64,000 bases of DNA. It comes from Paracoccus aerodenitrificans (lineage in GTDB: Bacteria > Pseudomonadota > Alphaproteobacteria > Rhodobacterales > Rhodobacteraceae). A model generated the notes under the pieces. The model had not been told where the DNA came from, ran no database searches, and worked only from the letters and a program-made list of their open reading frames with translations. The stretch lies in assembly GCF_027913215.1 (NCBI RefSeq), contig NZ_CP115784.1, positions 1,674,001 to 1,738,000 of the forward strand, written 5' to 3'. Each line of letters begins with the position of its first letter. The stretch's first letter is position 1. Shown in pieces: positions 1 through 10,337 of this stretch. Position numbers and translations under genes: made by a program.

Positions 1-216
1 GGCGTTACCATCATTCCCGTCCTTGAAGAGCGCGCGGTGTTGCGCACCGAGCTCGTGCTCGTCGAGGAGGTGCATCTCATTCAGACCGAGACCGAAGAAA
101 AGGTCGACGTTCCTGTCACCCTGCGCCGTCAGCGCGTGGTCGAAACCCGTCTTGAACCGGACGATACGGCCTCGCCCAACCACGACCCCGGCGCCCATCC
201 TGCCAAGGAGAATTGA
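1..216 (+). CDS. DUF2382 domain protein, 3' part only
   Basis: The window opens inside this gene; 71 codons and the TGA are visible. The peptide has the DUF2382 pattern, with VPVTLRRQRVVETRL and an acidic, Glu/Val-rich run before it. DUF2382 is found in YsnF/AvaK-type proteins tied to general stress and has no known catalytic role. The next gene, also DUF2382, starts 3 bases after this stop, and AAGGAG inside the 3' end of this gene serves as its ribosome binding site. The two are therefore almost certainly co-transcribed and probably arose by duplication. The N-terminal part lies outside the window. Confidence 0.8.
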   Translation, partial: GVTIIPVLEERAVLRTELVLVEEVHLIQTETEEKVDVPVTLRRQRVVETRLEPDDTASPNHDPGAHPAKEN

Positions 217-218
217 TC

Positions 219-1064
219 ATGGCCTATGAAAACACCGGTCGCACCCTGTCCGCAATGTTCGACACCCGCGACGAGGCCGACCGTGCCGCCTCCGCTCTGC
301 GCGAGATCGGGGCGACGGATGTCGTGCTGCATGGCGAGAAAAATCCCGGCTATGGCGAAGTTCGCCACGAAGACGCCGAAAGCCGCGGCTTCTTCGAAGC
401 TCTCGGCGATTTCTTCTTCCCCGATGACGACCGTGCTGCCTATGCCGAGGGGCTGAGCCGTGGCGGCTATCTGGTGACCGCGACGAATGTACCGGAAAAT
501 CTGGTGCAGCCGGCGCTGGAGATTTTGGAACGCGAAGGCTCGGTCGATCTGGATCAGCGCGAGACCGAATGGCGGGATGATGGTTGGGATACGGCCACCT
601 ATACCGGCCCTCTGGGCGCGACCGCTGTTGCTTCCGACACGCGCGATGCCGACCGTACCGGGCTGGACACGACCGGCGAAAAGATCGACGTGGTCGAGGA
701 ACAGATCAATATCGGCAAGCGCGATGTCGATCTAGGTACTGTTCGCGTGCGGTCCTATGTGCGTGAAGTTCCGGTCTCGGAAGAGGTCGAACTGACCAGT
801 GAGCGCGTCAATATCGAGCGCCGCCCGGTCGACCGCGCCGCTGGCGACGGTGCCTTTGAAGAGCGCGTGATCGAGGCTCGCGAACACAGCGAGGAAGCCG
901 TGGTCCAGAAAGAGGCCCGCGTCGTCGAGGAAATCGCGCTGAACAAGAACCGCGAAAGCCATGTCGAGACGGTTGAGGACACTGTCCGGAAAACCGAAGT
1001 CGAGATCGAGGACGATAACCGCGGACTGCGAGACCGTGACGGGCTGGATCAGGAGAAGCGCTGA
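219..1064 (+). CDS. YsnF/AvaK-type stress protein (YflT-like N-terminus plus DUF2382)
   Basis: This is a 281-residue, highly acidic soluble protein. Residues 1-100 resemble the YflT/GSP17M heat-stress domain, with MFDTRDEADRAASALREIG near the start. After a linker, residues 150-275 form a DUF2382 domain with alternating Glu and Val strands (VPVSEEVELTSERVNIERR). The start is the ATG 8 nt after AAGGAG; a TTG two codons upstream overlaps the previous stop and is less likely. No catalytic residues are evident. The family is linked to general stress in other bacteria, so a structural or protective role is inferred. A hairpin terminator follows the stop. Confidence 0.82.
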   Translation: MAYENTGRTLSAMFDTRDEADRAASALREIGATDVVLHGEKNPGYGEVRHEDAESRGFFEALGDFFFPDDDRAAYAEGLSRGGYLVTATNVPENLVQPALEILEREGSVDLDQRETEWRDDGWDTATYTGPLGATAVASDTRDADRTGLDTTGEKIDVVEEQINIGKRDVDLGTVRVRSYVREVPVSEEVELTSERVNIERRPVDRAAGDGAFEERVIEAREHSEEAVVQKEARVVEEIALNKNRESHVETVEDTVRKTEVEIEDDNRGLRDRDGLDQEKR

Positions 1065-1085
1065 TCTTACCCTTACACAGATTGC

Positions 1086-1113
1086 AAAGGCGGCCCTTCG
1101 GGGTCGCCTTTTT
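1086..1113. terminator. Bidirectional terminator between DUF2382 gene and mfd
   Basis: A stem AAGGCGGCCC / GGGTCGCCTT with a TTCG loop is followed on the plus strand by a T run. On the minus strand it lies just after the mfd stop codon and ends in TTTGC. It probably separates the two convergent genes. Confidence 0.7.
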
Positions 1114-1115
1114 GA

Positions 1116-4100
1116 TCAGCCCTTCGCCTTCGCCGCCAGATCACGCGCAATGGCATAGGCCCCCTTGATCCGCTCCCCATCGGTTTTCCAGTCGCGGCGG
1201 ATGACGATCCTGTTATCGCTGACCTTCGCCTGATCGCGCTGATCGGTAAGGAATGCGACCAGACCGGCAGGGTTCGGGAATTTGTCATTATGGAACTGAA
1301 CCGTCGCCCCTTTCGGCCCGGCATCCAGTTTGGCGATATTGGCGCGTTTCGCCATCGCCTTGATGCGGATGACGTTCATCAGCATGTTCACTTCGCGCGG
1401 GACGGGGCCGAAACGGTCATGCAGCTCCGCCGCAAAACCCTCCATCTCGACCTTGGTGCTGATATCCGACAGTCGCCGGTACAGACCCAGCCTGACATCG
1501 AGATCGGCGATATAGCTTTCCGGAATGGTCACCGGCACGCCAAGATTAAGTTGCGGCGCCCATTCATCTTCGGGCGTGCCCTCCAGCTCGCCGGACTTCA
1601 GCTTGGCAATGGTTTCCTCAAGCATCGCCTGATAGAGTTCAAAGCCGACCTCCTTGATATGGCCGGATTGCTCTTCACCCAGAAGATTGCCTGCGCCGCG
1701 CAGGTCCAGATCCTGTGAAGCAAGGTTAAACCCTGCCCCCAACCCGTCGATATTGCCCAGAAATTTCAGCCGCCGCTCGGCTTGCGGGGTCAGCGGCGCT
1801 CGGGGTTTCGTGGTCAGATAGCAATAGGCGCGGGTCCGCGAGCGCCCCACCCGGCCCCTGATCTGGTAAAGCTGCGCGAGGCCGTAAATATCCGCCCGCC
1901 AGACGATCATCGTGTTCGCGGTCGGGATATCCAGCCCGCTTTCGACAATCGTCGTCGCCAGCAGCACGTCATATTGCCCGTCGTAAAACGCATTCATCCG
2001 CTGATCCAGATCGCCCGCCGCCATCTGGCCATGCGCCACGACAAAGCTGATCTCGGGGACATGCTCGCGCAGCCAATCCTCGATCTCGGGCAGATCGGCG
2101 ATGCGCGGGACGACGAAGAAGCTCTGCCCGCCGCGATATTTTTCGCGCAACAGGGCCTCGCGGATGGTCACGCTGTCGAATTCGCTGACATAGGTGCGGA
2201 TCGCCAGACGGTCCACCGGGGGCGTGCCGATGATGGACAGGTCGCGGACGCCGGACAGCGACAATTGCAATGTGCGCGGGATCGGAGTTGCGGTCATGGT
2301 CAGCACATGAACATCGCTGCGCAGTTCTTTCAGGCGCTCCTTATGCGAGACGCCGAAATGCTGTTCCTCGTCAATGACCAGCAGGCCGAGATTGCGGAAT
2401 TTCACCGCCTTGGCCAGCACGGCATGGGTGCCGACGACAATATCCACACTGCCATCGGCCAGCCCTGCCCGCGTCGCGGCGGCTTCCTTGGCGGACACGA
2501 AGCGCGACAAGGCCCGCACATTCAGTGCCGTGCCACGGAACCGGTCGGCAAAGCTGCGGGCATGCTGACGCGCCAGCAGCGTGGTCGGCGCGATCACGGC
2601 AACCTGTTTGCCCTGCGAGGCGGCGATAAAGGCTGCCCGCATCGCCACCTCGGTCTTGCCGAAGCCGACGTCGCCGACGATCAGCCGGTCCATCGGGCGG
2701 CCATTCGCCAGATCCGCCATCACGTCGTCAATCGCGGCCATCTGGTCATCGGTCTCGGTATAGGGGAAGCGGGCCGAGAACGCCTCCCAGTCGTGATGTT
2801 CGGGTTCCAGCACGGGGGCGGTGCGCAGCAGACGCTCGGCGGCAACGCGCATCAGGCGATCCGCGATCAGCCGGATCCGTTCCTTCAGCTTCCCTTTCCG
2901 CGCCTGCCACGCGCCGCCGCCGAGGCGATCCAGCAGACCTTCCTCATGGCCATAGCGGCTGAGCAGTTCGATATTCTCAACCGGTAGGAAAAGACGATCC
3001 CCGCCCGCATATTCAAGCGCCACGCAATCATGCGGCACACCGCCTGCGGTAATGGTCTCCAGCCCCTTGTAACGCCCGATGCCGTGTTCGACATGCACAA
3101 CAAGATCGCCGGGGGTAAGGGCGGTGGTATCCTTGAGGAAGTTCTCGGCCCGCCGCCGTTTGCGTGCACCCCGGATCAGCCGGTCGCCCAGAACATCCTG
3201 TTCCGAGATCACCGCCAGCCGACCCACAGCGCTGCCATCGGCGGTAAACCCTTCCTCCAGCGGCCAGACGGTCAGGCCAAGCGCCCCCGGCTGGTCCGGC
3301 AGCTCCGAGAGGCGGGAAATATCGGTGAGCCCTTCGATCCCCTCATCCGCGATCAGCCCACGCAGGCGTTCGCGTGCGCCATCCGAGAAGCTGGCAATGA
3401 CGATGCGATGGGTCTTGCGCAATTCCCTCAGATGCGCGGCGAGTGCGCCGAACAGGTCAAGCTGCTCCGCCTGCCGCTCCGGCGCGAAATTGCGACCCAC
3501 CTTGCCGCCCGCATCCAGCACGCCCGGCCCCGGAGGCGCGGCATTCACCGACAGGCGCAGTACACGGCGGTCGGACAGCCAGCGGGTCCAGTCGGCATCC
3601 CCGGCAAACATCGTCTCGGGCGCGACGGGGCGATAGACCGTTTCACCCACACGACGCCCCGCAGCCTCACGGCGGGCGTTATATTGTTCGCGGATCATCT
3701 CCCACCGCGCCTCGCGGACCTGATCCAGCCGGTCATCCGTCATCACCGAGGCGTCGGGCAGATAATCGAAAATGCTGTCGAGCCGTTCGTGAAACCACGG
3801 CAGCCAATGTTCTACACCGGCCAGTTTGCGGCCCGCGCTGACGGCCTCGTAAAGCGGATCATTCGCCCCGCCGCCATATTCGGCGCGATAGGTGGTGCGG
3901 AAACGGGTGATGGCGTCCTCGTCAAGGATCACCTCGGACATCGGCACCAGTTCCAGCCGGTCCAGTCTGCCTGCACTGCGCTGCGTCTCGGGATCGAACA
4001 GGCGGGCGCTGTCCAGCACATCGCCGAACAGATCCAGCCGGATCGGGCCCGAGGGTCCGGGCGGATAGATGTCGATAATCCCGCCGCGAATCGCGTAATC

Positions 4101-4550
4101 GCCCGGCTCGGTCACGGTCGGGGCCTGCGCGAAACCCATCCGCGCCAGCCATGCCCGCAACCCGCCCTCGTCGATGCGGTCACCCACCCGGGCGGTAAAA
4201 CTGGAAGCCGCGACAGTCTCACGCGGCGGGACATGCTGAAGCGCAGCATTCAGTGTCGTCAACACCACGAAACGCCCCGGCACCGCCTGATGCGCCAGCA
4301 TGGCCAAAGTCGCCATCCGCGCCGCCATCACCTCGGATGCGGGCGACACACGATCATACGGCGTCGTATCCCATGCCGGAAATTCCAAAACGATCAGATC
4401 GGGGGCGAAGAAGCGCAACCCCTCGCGCATGGCCTCAGCCCGGCGGTCGTCGCGGGCGATATGGATGACCGGGCCGCGCCCGGCCTCTCGCGCCAGAAGT
4501 GCCGCGTCATAGCCCTCTGGGGAGCCGGATAGGGTGATCTGATCTGCCAT
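1116..4550 (-). CDS. mfd: Transcription-repair coupling factor Mfd
   Basis: This 1144-residue protein has the usual Mfd length. The N-terminal UvrB-homology region comes first. It is followed by the RNA polymerase-interaction domain (near residues 480-550), a RecG-like SF2 translocase, and a C-terminal TRCF domain. Visible motifs are Walker [11 protein letters not shown] near residue 625, the Walker B box DEEQHFG near 725, and [10 protein letters not shown]. Mfd releases RNA polymerase stalled at DNA lesions and recruits UvrA. The gene lies 36 nt after a small membrane-protein gene on the same strand and may be read with it. It is convergent with the DUF2382 gene. No truncation is seen. Confidence 0.97.
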   Translation of the reverse strand: MADQITLSGSPEGYDAALLAREAGRGPVIHIARDDRRAEAMREGLRFFAPDLIVLEFPAWDTTPYDRVSPASEVMAARMATLAMLAHQAVPGRFVVLTTLNAALQHVPPRETVAASSFTARVGDRIDEGGLRAWLARMGFAQAPTVTEPGDYAIRGGIIDIYPPGPSGPIRLDLFGDVLDSARLFDPETQRSAGRLDRLELVPMSEVILDEDAITRFRTTYRAEYGGGANDPLYEAVSAGRKLAGVEHWLPWFHERLDSIFDYLPDASVMTDDRLDQVREARWEMIREQYNARREAAGRRVGETVYRPVAPETMFAGDADWTRWLSDRRVLRLSVNAAPPGPGVLDAGGKVGRNFAPERQAEQLDLFGALAAHLRELRKTHRIVIASFSDGARERLRGLIADEGIEGLTDISRLSELPDQPGALGLTVWPLEEGFTADGSAVGRLAVISEQDVLGDRLIRGARKRRRAENFLKDTTALTPGDLVVHVEHGIGRYKGLETITAGGVPHDCVALEYAGGDRLFLPVENIELLSRYGHEEGLLDRLGGGAWQARKGKLKERIRLIADRLMRVAAERLLRTAPVLEPEHHDWEAFSARFPYTETDDQMAAIDDVMADLANGRPMDRLIVGDVGFGKTEVAMRAAFIAASQGKQVAVIAPTTLLARQHARSFADRFRGTALNVRALSRFVSAKEAAATRAGLADGSVDIVVGTHAVLAKAVKFRNLGLLVIDEEQHFGVSHKERLKELRSDVHVLTMTATPIPRTLQLSLSGVRDLSIIGTPPVDRLAIRTYVSEFDSVTIREALLREKYRGGQSFFVVPRIADLPEIEDWLREHVPEISFVVAHGQMAAGDLDQRMNAFYDGQYDVLLATTIVESGLDIPTANTMIVWRADIYGLAQLYQIRGRVGRSRTRAYCYLTTKPRAPLTPQAERRLKFLGNIDGLGAGFNLASQDLDLRGAGNLLGEEQSGHIKEVGFELYQAMLEETIAKLKSGELEGTPEDEWAPQLNLGVPVTIPESYIADLDVRLGLYRRLSDISTKVEMEGFAAELHDRFGPVPREVNMLMNVIRIKAMAKRANIAKLDAGPKGATVQFHNDKFPNPAGLVAFLTDQRDQAKVSDNRIVIRRDWKTDGERIKGAYAIARDLAAKAKG

Positions 4551-4586
4551 GCGGTCCAGATAACCGGCCCACGGGCGGGGTCAAGG

Positions 4587-5159
4587 TCACAACCCGTTCG
4601 GATGCAGCAGCAGCCACAGCGACGCATACATCGCCGTCACCGTCACGGCCAGAAGCGAGATGAGCATATGCAGGATGCGGTAGTGGTTGATGTGCTTCAT
4701 CGCCTCGGCCCCGGCATCGCGGGGCGACTGGCCCAGATGCGCCGCCTCGACCACCCAGTAAAGTTGATGAGCCAGCCGCATCTTCAGCCCCAGAAGCAGC
4801 GCAAAAGGACATGCCAGCAAGGTCACCGCCTGCGCCATCTCAAGGCCGAAATAAAAGCCGAGCACTGCCAGAACTGTCAGGGCGAAGGCGATCAGCCCGG
4901 TCAGGATCGCCCCGGTCATCCGCGCGATCCTCCATCTGGGAACATGCAGCGACAGCCAGTCGAGCAGCAGCAGAAGGTCAGCCGCACCGTCCCGGCCCTG
5001 CGCTTCGCTGAGCGCACGGCGGGCATTGCTCAGAACATCATTCGGCACACCCAGAACGGCACGGCCGGACATCGCCCAAAGTCCGATGAACACCAGCCAG
5101 AACCACGGAGAGGAAAATGATCTGGAATCGAGGACAGAGAAAAATTCAGAGAGAAACAC
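4587..5159 (-). CDS. Integral membrane protein (family often labelled component of SufBCD complex)
   Basis: This 190-residue protein has about four hydrophobic segments: one near residues 18-36, a pair near 80-125, and one near 160-185. It resembles a Rhodobacteraceae family that databases often label as a component of the SufBCD complex. Nothing in the sequence supports Fe-S chemistry: there is no Cys cluster and no suf genes are nearby. The function should be treated as unknown. It sits just upstream of mfd on the same strand and diverges from hemB, whose start is 82 bp away. Confidence 0.6.
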   Translation of the reverse strand: MFLSEFFSVLDSRSFSSPWFWLVFIGLWAMSGRAVLGVPNDVLSNARRALSEAQGRDGAADLLLLLDWLSLHVPRWRIARMTGAILTGLIAFALTVLAVLGFYFGLEMAQAVTLLACPFALLLGLKMRLAHQLYWVVEAAHLGQSPRDAGAEAMKHINHYRILHMLISLLAVTVTAMYASLWLLLHPNGL

Positions 5160-5241
5160 TTATGCCAGCCTGCTTGTCGTGGGGCGGGTGCAAGCTTAGA
5201 ACAGCAGCGGAACAAGGAAAAGTCGAAAGCCCGGTACCCGC

Positions 5242-6240
5242 ATGTCTGTCACGCCAATCGTTGCCCCTTTCCCTCAGTCGCGCCTGCGCCGCCTGCGCCG
5301 CAGCCCTGCCCTGCGCGAGATGGTCACCGAAACCCTGCTGTCCGCCGAAAACCTGATCTGGCCGGTTTTTGTCACCGAGATGCAGGGCGAGGATACCGAG
5401 ATCCCCTCGATGCCCGGCGTTCAGCGCTATACGGTCGACAGCGTCAAGGCCGCCGCGGAACGCGCGGCAAGGCTGGGTATCCCGGCGATCTGCGTCTTTC
5501 CACATTCGGATCAGGCGCTGAAAACCGAAAGCTGTGAACGGGCCTGGGACCCCGACAATATCGGCAACCGGGCCATCCGCGCGATCAAGGATGCGGTGCC
5601 GGAAATGGTGGTGATGACCGATATCGCGCTCGATCCCTATAACGCCAACGGACATGACGGCATCGTCCGCGACGGGGTGATCGTGAATGACGAAACCGTC
5701 GCCTGTCTGGTCCGCATGGCGCTTGTTCAGGCCGAAGCCGGGGCGGATATTCTGGGCCCGTCTGACATGATGGACGGGCGGATCGGCGCTTTGCGCACGG
5801 CATTGGAGGAAAACGAGTTTCAGGACGTCGCGATCATGTCCTATGCCGCGAAATTCGCATCCGGCTTTTACGGACCATTCCGCGACGCGGTCGGCGCCTC
5901 GGGTCGGTTGGTCGGAGACAAGAAAACCTATCAGGTGAACCCCGCCAATCGTGAAGAGGCGCTGCGCTGCGTCGCCCGCGATCTCTCCGAGGGCGCGGAT
6001 ATGGTCATGGTCAAACCCGGCATGCCCTATCTGGATATCTGCCGCGAGGTGCGGGACACCTTCGCCGCCCCGACCTTCGCCTATCAAGTCAGCGGCGAAT
6101 ATGCGATGATCGAGGGGGCGATCCGTCAGGGCTGGCTCAGCCGCGATGTTATCGCCGAAAGCCTTCTGGCCTTCCGTCGGGCGGGCTGCGACGGGATCCT
6201 CACCTATTTTGCCCCTCAGATCGCGGAATCTCTAGCCTGA
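5242..6240 (+). CDS. hemB: Delta-aminolevulinic acid dehydratase (porphobilinogen synthase)
   Basis: This 332-residue protein condenses two 5-aminolevulinate molecules to porphobilinogen in haem biosynthesis. The two active-site lysines are visible as K204 in MSYAAKFASGFYG and K258 in VMVKPGMPY, the Schiff-base site. The metal-site segment reads DIALDPYNANGHDG. The three cysteines of zinc-dependent enzymes are replaced, as in Rhodobacter-type enzymes that do not need zinc. The ATG at 5242 has only a weak upstream ribosome binding site, but the N-terminus fits the family. The gene stands alone and diverges from the membrane protein at 4587-5159. Confidence 0.96.
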   Translation: MSVTPIVAPFPQSRLRRLRRSPALREMVTETLLSAENLIWPVFVTEMQGEDTEIPSMPGVQRYTVDSVKAAAERAARLGIPAICVFPHSDQALKTESCERAWDPDNIGNRAIRAIKDAVPEMVVMTDIALDPYNANGHDGIVRDGVIVNDETVACLVRMALVQAEAGADILGPSDMMDGRIGALRTALEENEFQDVAIMSYAAKFASGFYGPFRDAVGASGRLVGDKKTYQVNPANREEALRCVARDLSEGADMVMVKPGMPYLDICREVRDTFAAPTFAYQVSGEYAMIEGAIRQGWLSRDVIAESLLAFRRAGCDGILTYFAPQIAESLA

Positions 6241-6286
6241 GCGCAGGAAAATCGCTAAAATACCTCAAAATAATGGGGATAAGAGC

Positions 6287-6868
6287 ATGGGACACCACAA
6301 GGTTTTGACCCGACGCGGCTTTATTGCCGGGGGCGCAGTGCTGACGCTTGCAGCCTGTAATAACGGGCTTGCGACAAATGCGACCCAGACGCTTGAGGGC
6401 CGCGTCAACGCGACGCTGAACGAGTTGTTCGCCAAATATCCGAATACGCGCCCCATCGTCGAGAATTCGCGTGGTGTGCTGGTCATGCCGGTGATGACAC
6501 AGGCGGCTTTCGGCGTTGGCGGGACCTATGGAGAGGGTGCGCTGCGCGTCAACGGCACGACGGCGGATTACTATTCGGCGGCGCAGGCTTCTATCGGCTT
6601 GCAGGCCGGTGCGCGTCAGTTCGCGCATGTGCTTGTGTTCCAGACCGACGCAGCATTGCAGAATTTCCGCGCCGCGCCGGGATGGGTCGCCGGAGCGGGT
6701 GCGTTCTATGCGCTGCCCGCTGATGGAATGAGCTATGGCACCGACACGATCACGCGCGAACATCCCGTGGTCGCAATGGTCTTCGGCGAAACCGGGATCA
6801 TGGCCGGCGCAGCGATCGAGGGCACCAAATACACCCGCATCATCCCCTCGGCACTGGCGACGCGCTGA
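6287..6868 (+). CDS. SYLF/YSC84-domain lipoprotein
   Basis: This is a 193-residue exported protein. The N-terminus combines a twin-arginine-like stretch (LTRRGFIAGG) with a lipobox (LAAC, Cys24), so a lipid-anchored, possibly Tat-exported protein is likely. The mature part matches the SYLF/YSC84 fold, with ENSRGVLVMPVMTQAAFGVG and a Gly-rich repeat pattern. SYLF domains bind lipids in eukaryotes; the bacterial role is unknown. A strong terminator follows the stop, so it is probably a single-gene unit. Confidence 0.8.
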   Translation: MGHHKVLTRRGFIAGGAVLTLAACNNGLATNATQTLEGRVNATLNELFAKYPNTRPIVENSRGVLVMPVMTQAAFGVGGTYGEGALRVNGTTADYYSAAQASIGLQAGARQFAHVLVFQTDAALQNFRAAPGWVAGAGAFYALPADGMSYGTDTITREHPVVAMVFGETGIMAGAAIEGTKYTRIIPSALATR

Positions 6869-6888
6869 CCGGAATACAGCCATGAAAG

Positions 6889-6910
6889 AAGGGGCCGAAA
6901 GGCCCCTTTT
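6889..6910 (+). terminator. Rho-independent terminator after the SYLF gene
   Basis: A perfect 8-bp GC-rich stem AAGGGGCC / GGCCCCTT with a GAAA tetraloop is followed by TTTT. It ends the SYLF transcript and may work in reverse for the convergent transglycosylase gene. Confidence 0.85.
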
Positions 6911-6928
6911 CCGCATTTTCAGCCCGGA

Positions 6929-7582
6929 TCAGCCGCCTGCGATGATCCGCACATAATTGCGGGTTTCGCGATAAGGCGGGATACCACCATATTTTTTCAC
7001 CGCACCCGGCCCGGCATTATAGGCCGCAAGCGCCAGACGCCAATCGCCGAATTCATTATACATCATGCGCAGATAGCGTGCGCCGCCTTCCAGATTCTGC
7101 ACCGGATCGCGCGGATTGACGCCCAGAGTACGTGCCGTTCCCGGCATAAGCTGCGCCAGCCCCATCGCGCCCTTATGCGAACGCGCATTCGGGTTCCAGC
7201 GCGATTCCTGATTAACCAGCCGCAGGAACAGCGCCTCGGGAATACCATATTTCCGCGCCATTGCCTGTGCTTGCGGAATATACGCCGAATTCTTGCCCGA
7301 ATAGGCCTTGGTCGAGATGGTCGGCGACAATTCGATCGTGGTGACGTTTACAACCTGCCGACCAGTCGGACGCAGCCGCTTGGATTGCTGGTACTGGCTG
7401 GCCAGTCGCGAATCCATCAGTTGTTTCTGCCGTGAAAACTGCGCCTGACGATTACGCTCTGTCACACGCTTCAGTGCCAGCCCGTCAGCCGAAGCAACAG
7501 AGGGCGCGGTGGTCGCGACGCAAGCGGCGATAACGCCGATCTTCGTCATGAAGCCGAGGCTTTTCAATGCTCTGCCGATCAT
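6929..7582 (-). CDS. Lytic transglycosylase (SLT family)
   Basis: This 217-residue exported protein cleaves peptidoglycan glycan strands in the periplasm. A signal peptide covers about residues 1-33, ending near PSVASA. An Arg/Gln-rich linker follows, then a C-terminal SLT domain with NQESRWNP (catalytic Glu), [13 protein letters not shown] and [13 protein letters not shown]. The ATG at 7582 is preferred because it directly begins the signal peptide and is preceded by GGGAACGGGAC. An in-frame start 18 codons upstream would add a Cys-containing leader that breaks the signal peptide. The gene is convergent with the SYLF gene and divergent from ssb. Confidence 0.9.
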   Translation of the reverse strand: MIGRALKSLGFMTKIGVIAACVATTAPSVASADGLALKRVTERNRQAQFSRQKQLMDSRLASQYQQSKRLRPTGRQVVNVTTIELSPTISTKAYSGKNSAYIPQAQAMARKYGIPEALFLRLVNQESRWNPNARSHKGAMGLAQLMPGTARTLGVNPRDPVQNLEGGARYLRMMYNEFGDWRLALAAYNAGPGAVKKYGGIPPYRETRNYVRIIAGG

Positions 7583-7855
7583 GTCCCGTTCCCAACATCT
7601 TATTATTATGGGGTGACTATACGCGATTTCGAACATATCGCCAGTAACTTGGCAAGCCGGTTCCCTGGCTTCGCAGGATCGGCGGCTTTTCGCCTATAGC
7701 TGTTTACCTTGTTTCCGCAACGCCTCTGGCCCGTTGAGGATTGCGGAATCGGGCGGATGAGGTGCGGCAGGGCCGGGAAACTGTCCCGGAATAAGCCTTG
7801 CCCCACGCCCGCCAGCCGGGCTAGACCATTGCGACTCCCGAAGGAAAGGTAGAAG

Positions 7856-8356
7856 ATGGCAGGCAGCGTCAACAAGGTCATCCTGATCGGCAATCTGGGT
7901 CAGGACCCCGAGGTCCGCACATTCCAGAATGGTGGTAAAGTTGTGAACCTGCGCATCGCCACCTCGGAACAGTGGAAGGACCGCAACAGCGGCGAGCGGC
8001 AGGAACGCACGCAGTGGCACTCTGTCGCGATATTCGCGGAACCTCTGGCCCGCGTGGCCGAGCAATATCTGCGCAAGGGCAGCAAGGTCTATATCGAGGG
8101 CCAGCTTGAAACCCGCAAATGGCAGGACCAGTCCGGGCAGGACCGCTATACGACCGAGGTCGTGCTGCGCCCCTATCGCAGCGAGCTGACCATGCTGGAC
8201 GGTCGCGGCGAAGGCGGCGGCGGTGGTGGAAGAAGCGGAGGCTATAGCAGCGGTGGCGGAAATTATGGCGACAGCGGCGGCTATGGCGATGGCCCCTCGG
8301 GCGGCAATCAAGGCGGCGGCGGCCGTCCCGATTTCGACGACGAAATTCCGTTCTGA
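7856..8356 (+). CDS. ssb: Single-stranded DNA-binding protein
   Basis: This 166-residue protein has an OB fold at about residues 1-110, with [16 protein letters not shown] and [14 protein letters not shown] Gly/Ser-rich linker follows at about 118-155, and the acidic tail DFDDEIPF recruits partner proteins. It coats single-stranded DNA in replication, repair and recombination. AGGAAAGGT precedes the ATG. The roughly 270 bp upstream, shared with the divergent transglycosylase, holds the promoters. I saw no clear alphaproteobacterial LexA box there. Confidence 0.96.
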   Translation: MAGSVNKVILIGNLGQDPEVRTFQNGGKVVNLRIATSEQWKDRNSGERQERTQWHSVAIFAEPLARVAEQYLRKGSKVYIEGQLETRKWQDQSGQDRYTTEVVLRPYRSELTMLDGRGEGGGGGGRSGGYSSGGGNYGDSGGYGDGPSGGNQGGGGRPDFDDEIPF

Positions 8357-8380
8357 TCGGGTAAACTAAAAAAATCACGC

Positions 8381-8406
8381 AAGGGACGACTGATCAGCCG
8401 TCCCTT
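8381..8406 (-). terminator. Palindromic terminator candidate at 3' end of the fusion gene
   Basis: The arms AAGGGACG and CGTCCCTT flank a CTGATCAG core, so nearly the whole 26 bp is palindromic. On the minus strand a T7 run follows about 6 nt later. The hairpin overlaps the last codons of the minus-strand gene and may serve both it and ssb. Confidence 0.5.
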
Positions 8407-10127
8407 GTCAGCTTTTCCTCGACAAGTTTTTTCCCTGCTCGCAGCAATCGGCCAACTCGCGACCTTCTCGGTATGCTCTGCTCCGCAGCGGGAAGCGCTT
8501 CTTCACTGTTCCAGACGATCTCGACACGATCAGGGACATAGGGTTCAACTCCATCCTGTCGCATCTTTTCGACCGCTGTGACGGCCTTCCCGATATTCGA
8601 AAAATCGATATGCCGCATCTGCCAGGGAGCATAACTCCACCATTCAGATGCCAGCAGGCGCCCGATGATTTCCTCCGGAAAACGATACCGGATAATTTTT
8701 GCCGGAACCCCGCCGACCACAGCATAAGGTGGAACATCCTTCGTGACCACCGCATTCGCGCCGATCACCGCTCCGTCACCGATCCTGACGCCGGAGATGA
8801 CACTGGCTCCGTGGCCGATCCAGACATCATGGCCAATCCGGGTCCGCGCCGCAGTGGCTTTATGCGCGGCTCTTGCAACCGAGCGGACAACGCGATCAGC
8901 ATCGTAATGTTTCTTATATGGATATTTGTCGCCCGTCGCGATCTTGAAGCTTCCCTGAAAAAAAGCCGGATGGGTCGACAGGAAATCCATCGGATGATTG
9001 CCCTGCCCGATATTTATCGCCGATGCGATTGAGCAATAACGACCGATATCCGTCGTATAGAACGCTCCCGAAACGGTATACGAAAACGCCCCCATCGAGG
9101 ATTTGCCGCGAAACGTAGCTTGGTAGATCCGCGCAGGAGGTTCCAGCATCAGCCCTTCGGGCAATCGCGCAACGACATCGGGATGAACATCTACTCCGTA
9201 CCGCGCCAGCTGCTTGCGCCCGGTCAAAGCGGCGCGGACCGGGCTTAATTCGGCGCGAATAGTTCCGGTTTTCCTGCCAGCCAGCCCCGGCCAGGATTTT
9301 TCACGCGCGAAATGCTGCAGGAGTTCCGTTTCGGCCTTCCACGACGCCAGCCGATCACCGAAACGCTCATGAAGAGCTTTCAGCGTCGGGGCGTAAAGAT
9401 CCAACAGATAGGCCACATCGTCAGGTCGAATATCATTAAGACCAGAAATCCCGGTCGCAATGCGATTATCATGCCGCGAAAACTGCTCATTCGCATTGTT
9501 TATTTTCAGGGACAAATTCCGGAAACCCTCCGAATCAATCTGCAGAAAATCGCAGATCAGCTTCAGGCCGCGATACGGATTTGACGCAATCTCGCTTTCA
9601 AAGATGACAGCTTGGATCTGCTCGGCGGGAAAAACCCTCTCCCACGCCTCAAGATGTTTTTCGTAGAAGCCGATATCGGCAATGCCAAGCCGCCCGACCA
9701 CGTCACGCAGATACTGATCCTCTGAGATCCTCTTGCGGCGGCCATGATGAATATAGGCCGAGATCGCGCGATAAACCGGATGACACAATGCAACGATCAT
9801 GCGGGTATCGGGGCCGAGGATGCGCGATACGGAACCGGGAATATCAGGGTTGTGGGATTTCGGCGGCTGGTCGGCGAATGTTCCGGTTTTGCTTGACCAG
9901 AAGTAGCCGGAAGTATGCTCGCCCACCCATTCATGCGTGGAACCGGCATCGTCAAACTGCTTCAGATAAGCTTTGACCCGGTCAGGGTCTTCGCAATCGA
10001 TCCGGCTGAAATGCTGAGGCTCCAGGCTTTCGGGGATGAAGACATTTTCGTGCTTTTTCAGAATCTCGGCAATCCTGTCGGACCCGGCCTTCTGAGCCCC
10101 GATAATAAGAAAATTGGGCTTCGTCAT
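8394..10127 (-). CDS. Sulfotransferase fused to a CatB-type hexapeptide acetyltransferase
   Basis: This 577-residue cytosolic protein has two transferase domains. Residues 1-270 are a PAPS-dependent sulfotransferase. The 5'-phosphosulfate loop reads [16 protein letters not shown], with SD in place of the usual TT/TS. The 3'-phosphate site reads [17 protein letters not shown] (Arg120, Ser123). Residues 340-510 are a left-handed beta-helix acyltransferase of the CatB/Vat type. They contain [20 protein letters not shown] (probable catalytic His378), [18 protein letters not shown] and the closing [15 protein letters not shown] basic tail (residues 550-575) follows. Such a pair would sulfate and acetylate the same glycan or acceptor, which is inference. 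The gene stands alone and its GC looks somewhat lower than that of its neighbours. Confidence 0.8.
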   Translation of the reverse strand: MTKPNFLIIGAQKAGSDRIAEILKKHENVFIPESLEPQHFSRIDCEDPDRVKAYLKQFDDAGSTHEWVGEHTSGYFWSSKTGTFADQPPKSHNPDIPGSVSRILGPDTRMIVALCHPVYRAISAYIHHGRRKRISEDQYLRDVVGRLGIADIGFYEKHLEAWERVFPAEQIQAVIFESEIASNPYRGLKLICDFLQIDSEGFRNLSLKINNANEQFSRHDNRIATGISGLNDIRPDDVAYLLDLYAPTLKALHERFGDRLASWKAETELLQHFAREKSWPGLAGRKTGTIRAELSPVRAALTGRKQLARYGVDVHPDVVARLPEGLMLEPPARIYQATFRGKSSMGAFSYTVSGAFYTTDIGRYCSIASAINIGQGNHPMDFLSTHPAFFQGSFKIATGDKYPYKKHYDADRVVRSVARAAHKATAARTRIGHDVWIGHGASVISGVRIGDGAVIGANAVVTKDVPPYAVVGGVPAKIIRYRFPEEIIGRLLASEWWSYAPWQMRHIDFSNIGKAVTAVEKMRQDGVEPYVPDRVEIVWNSEEALPAAEQSIPRRSRVGRLLRAGKKLVEEKLTRDG

Positions 10128-10337
10128 TGTTATTCAGCTTTCTTTTCGCAGCCCGTCTGAGACCGTATCGCAACGCCGGGACGGCAATTCCTTAACGGCG
10201 TAACACGATGGTCACAATAGCGCACGAGACCGCGCCGGTGGTCAACCACGTCATTGGAAAGCGATTAAGAGAAGGCACAACTTATGCGCCGTCTCGTCCG
10301 AAACGATGACAAGGCACCCCCGATCTTGCCCGATAGC

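Noticed and set aside
1782..4532. Two long plus-strand open frames (401 and 500 codons)
   Set aside because: Both are antisense to mfd and lack any protein-family signal.
4587..5159. SufBCD complex component
   Set aside because: The inherited label has no support here: no Cys, no suf genes, and the protein is a plain multi-pass membrane protein.
8215..8335. Gly/Ser-coding tandem repeat as a mobile or CRISPR-like repeat
   Set aside because: It is the normal glycine-rich linker of SSB; units are imperfect and in frame.
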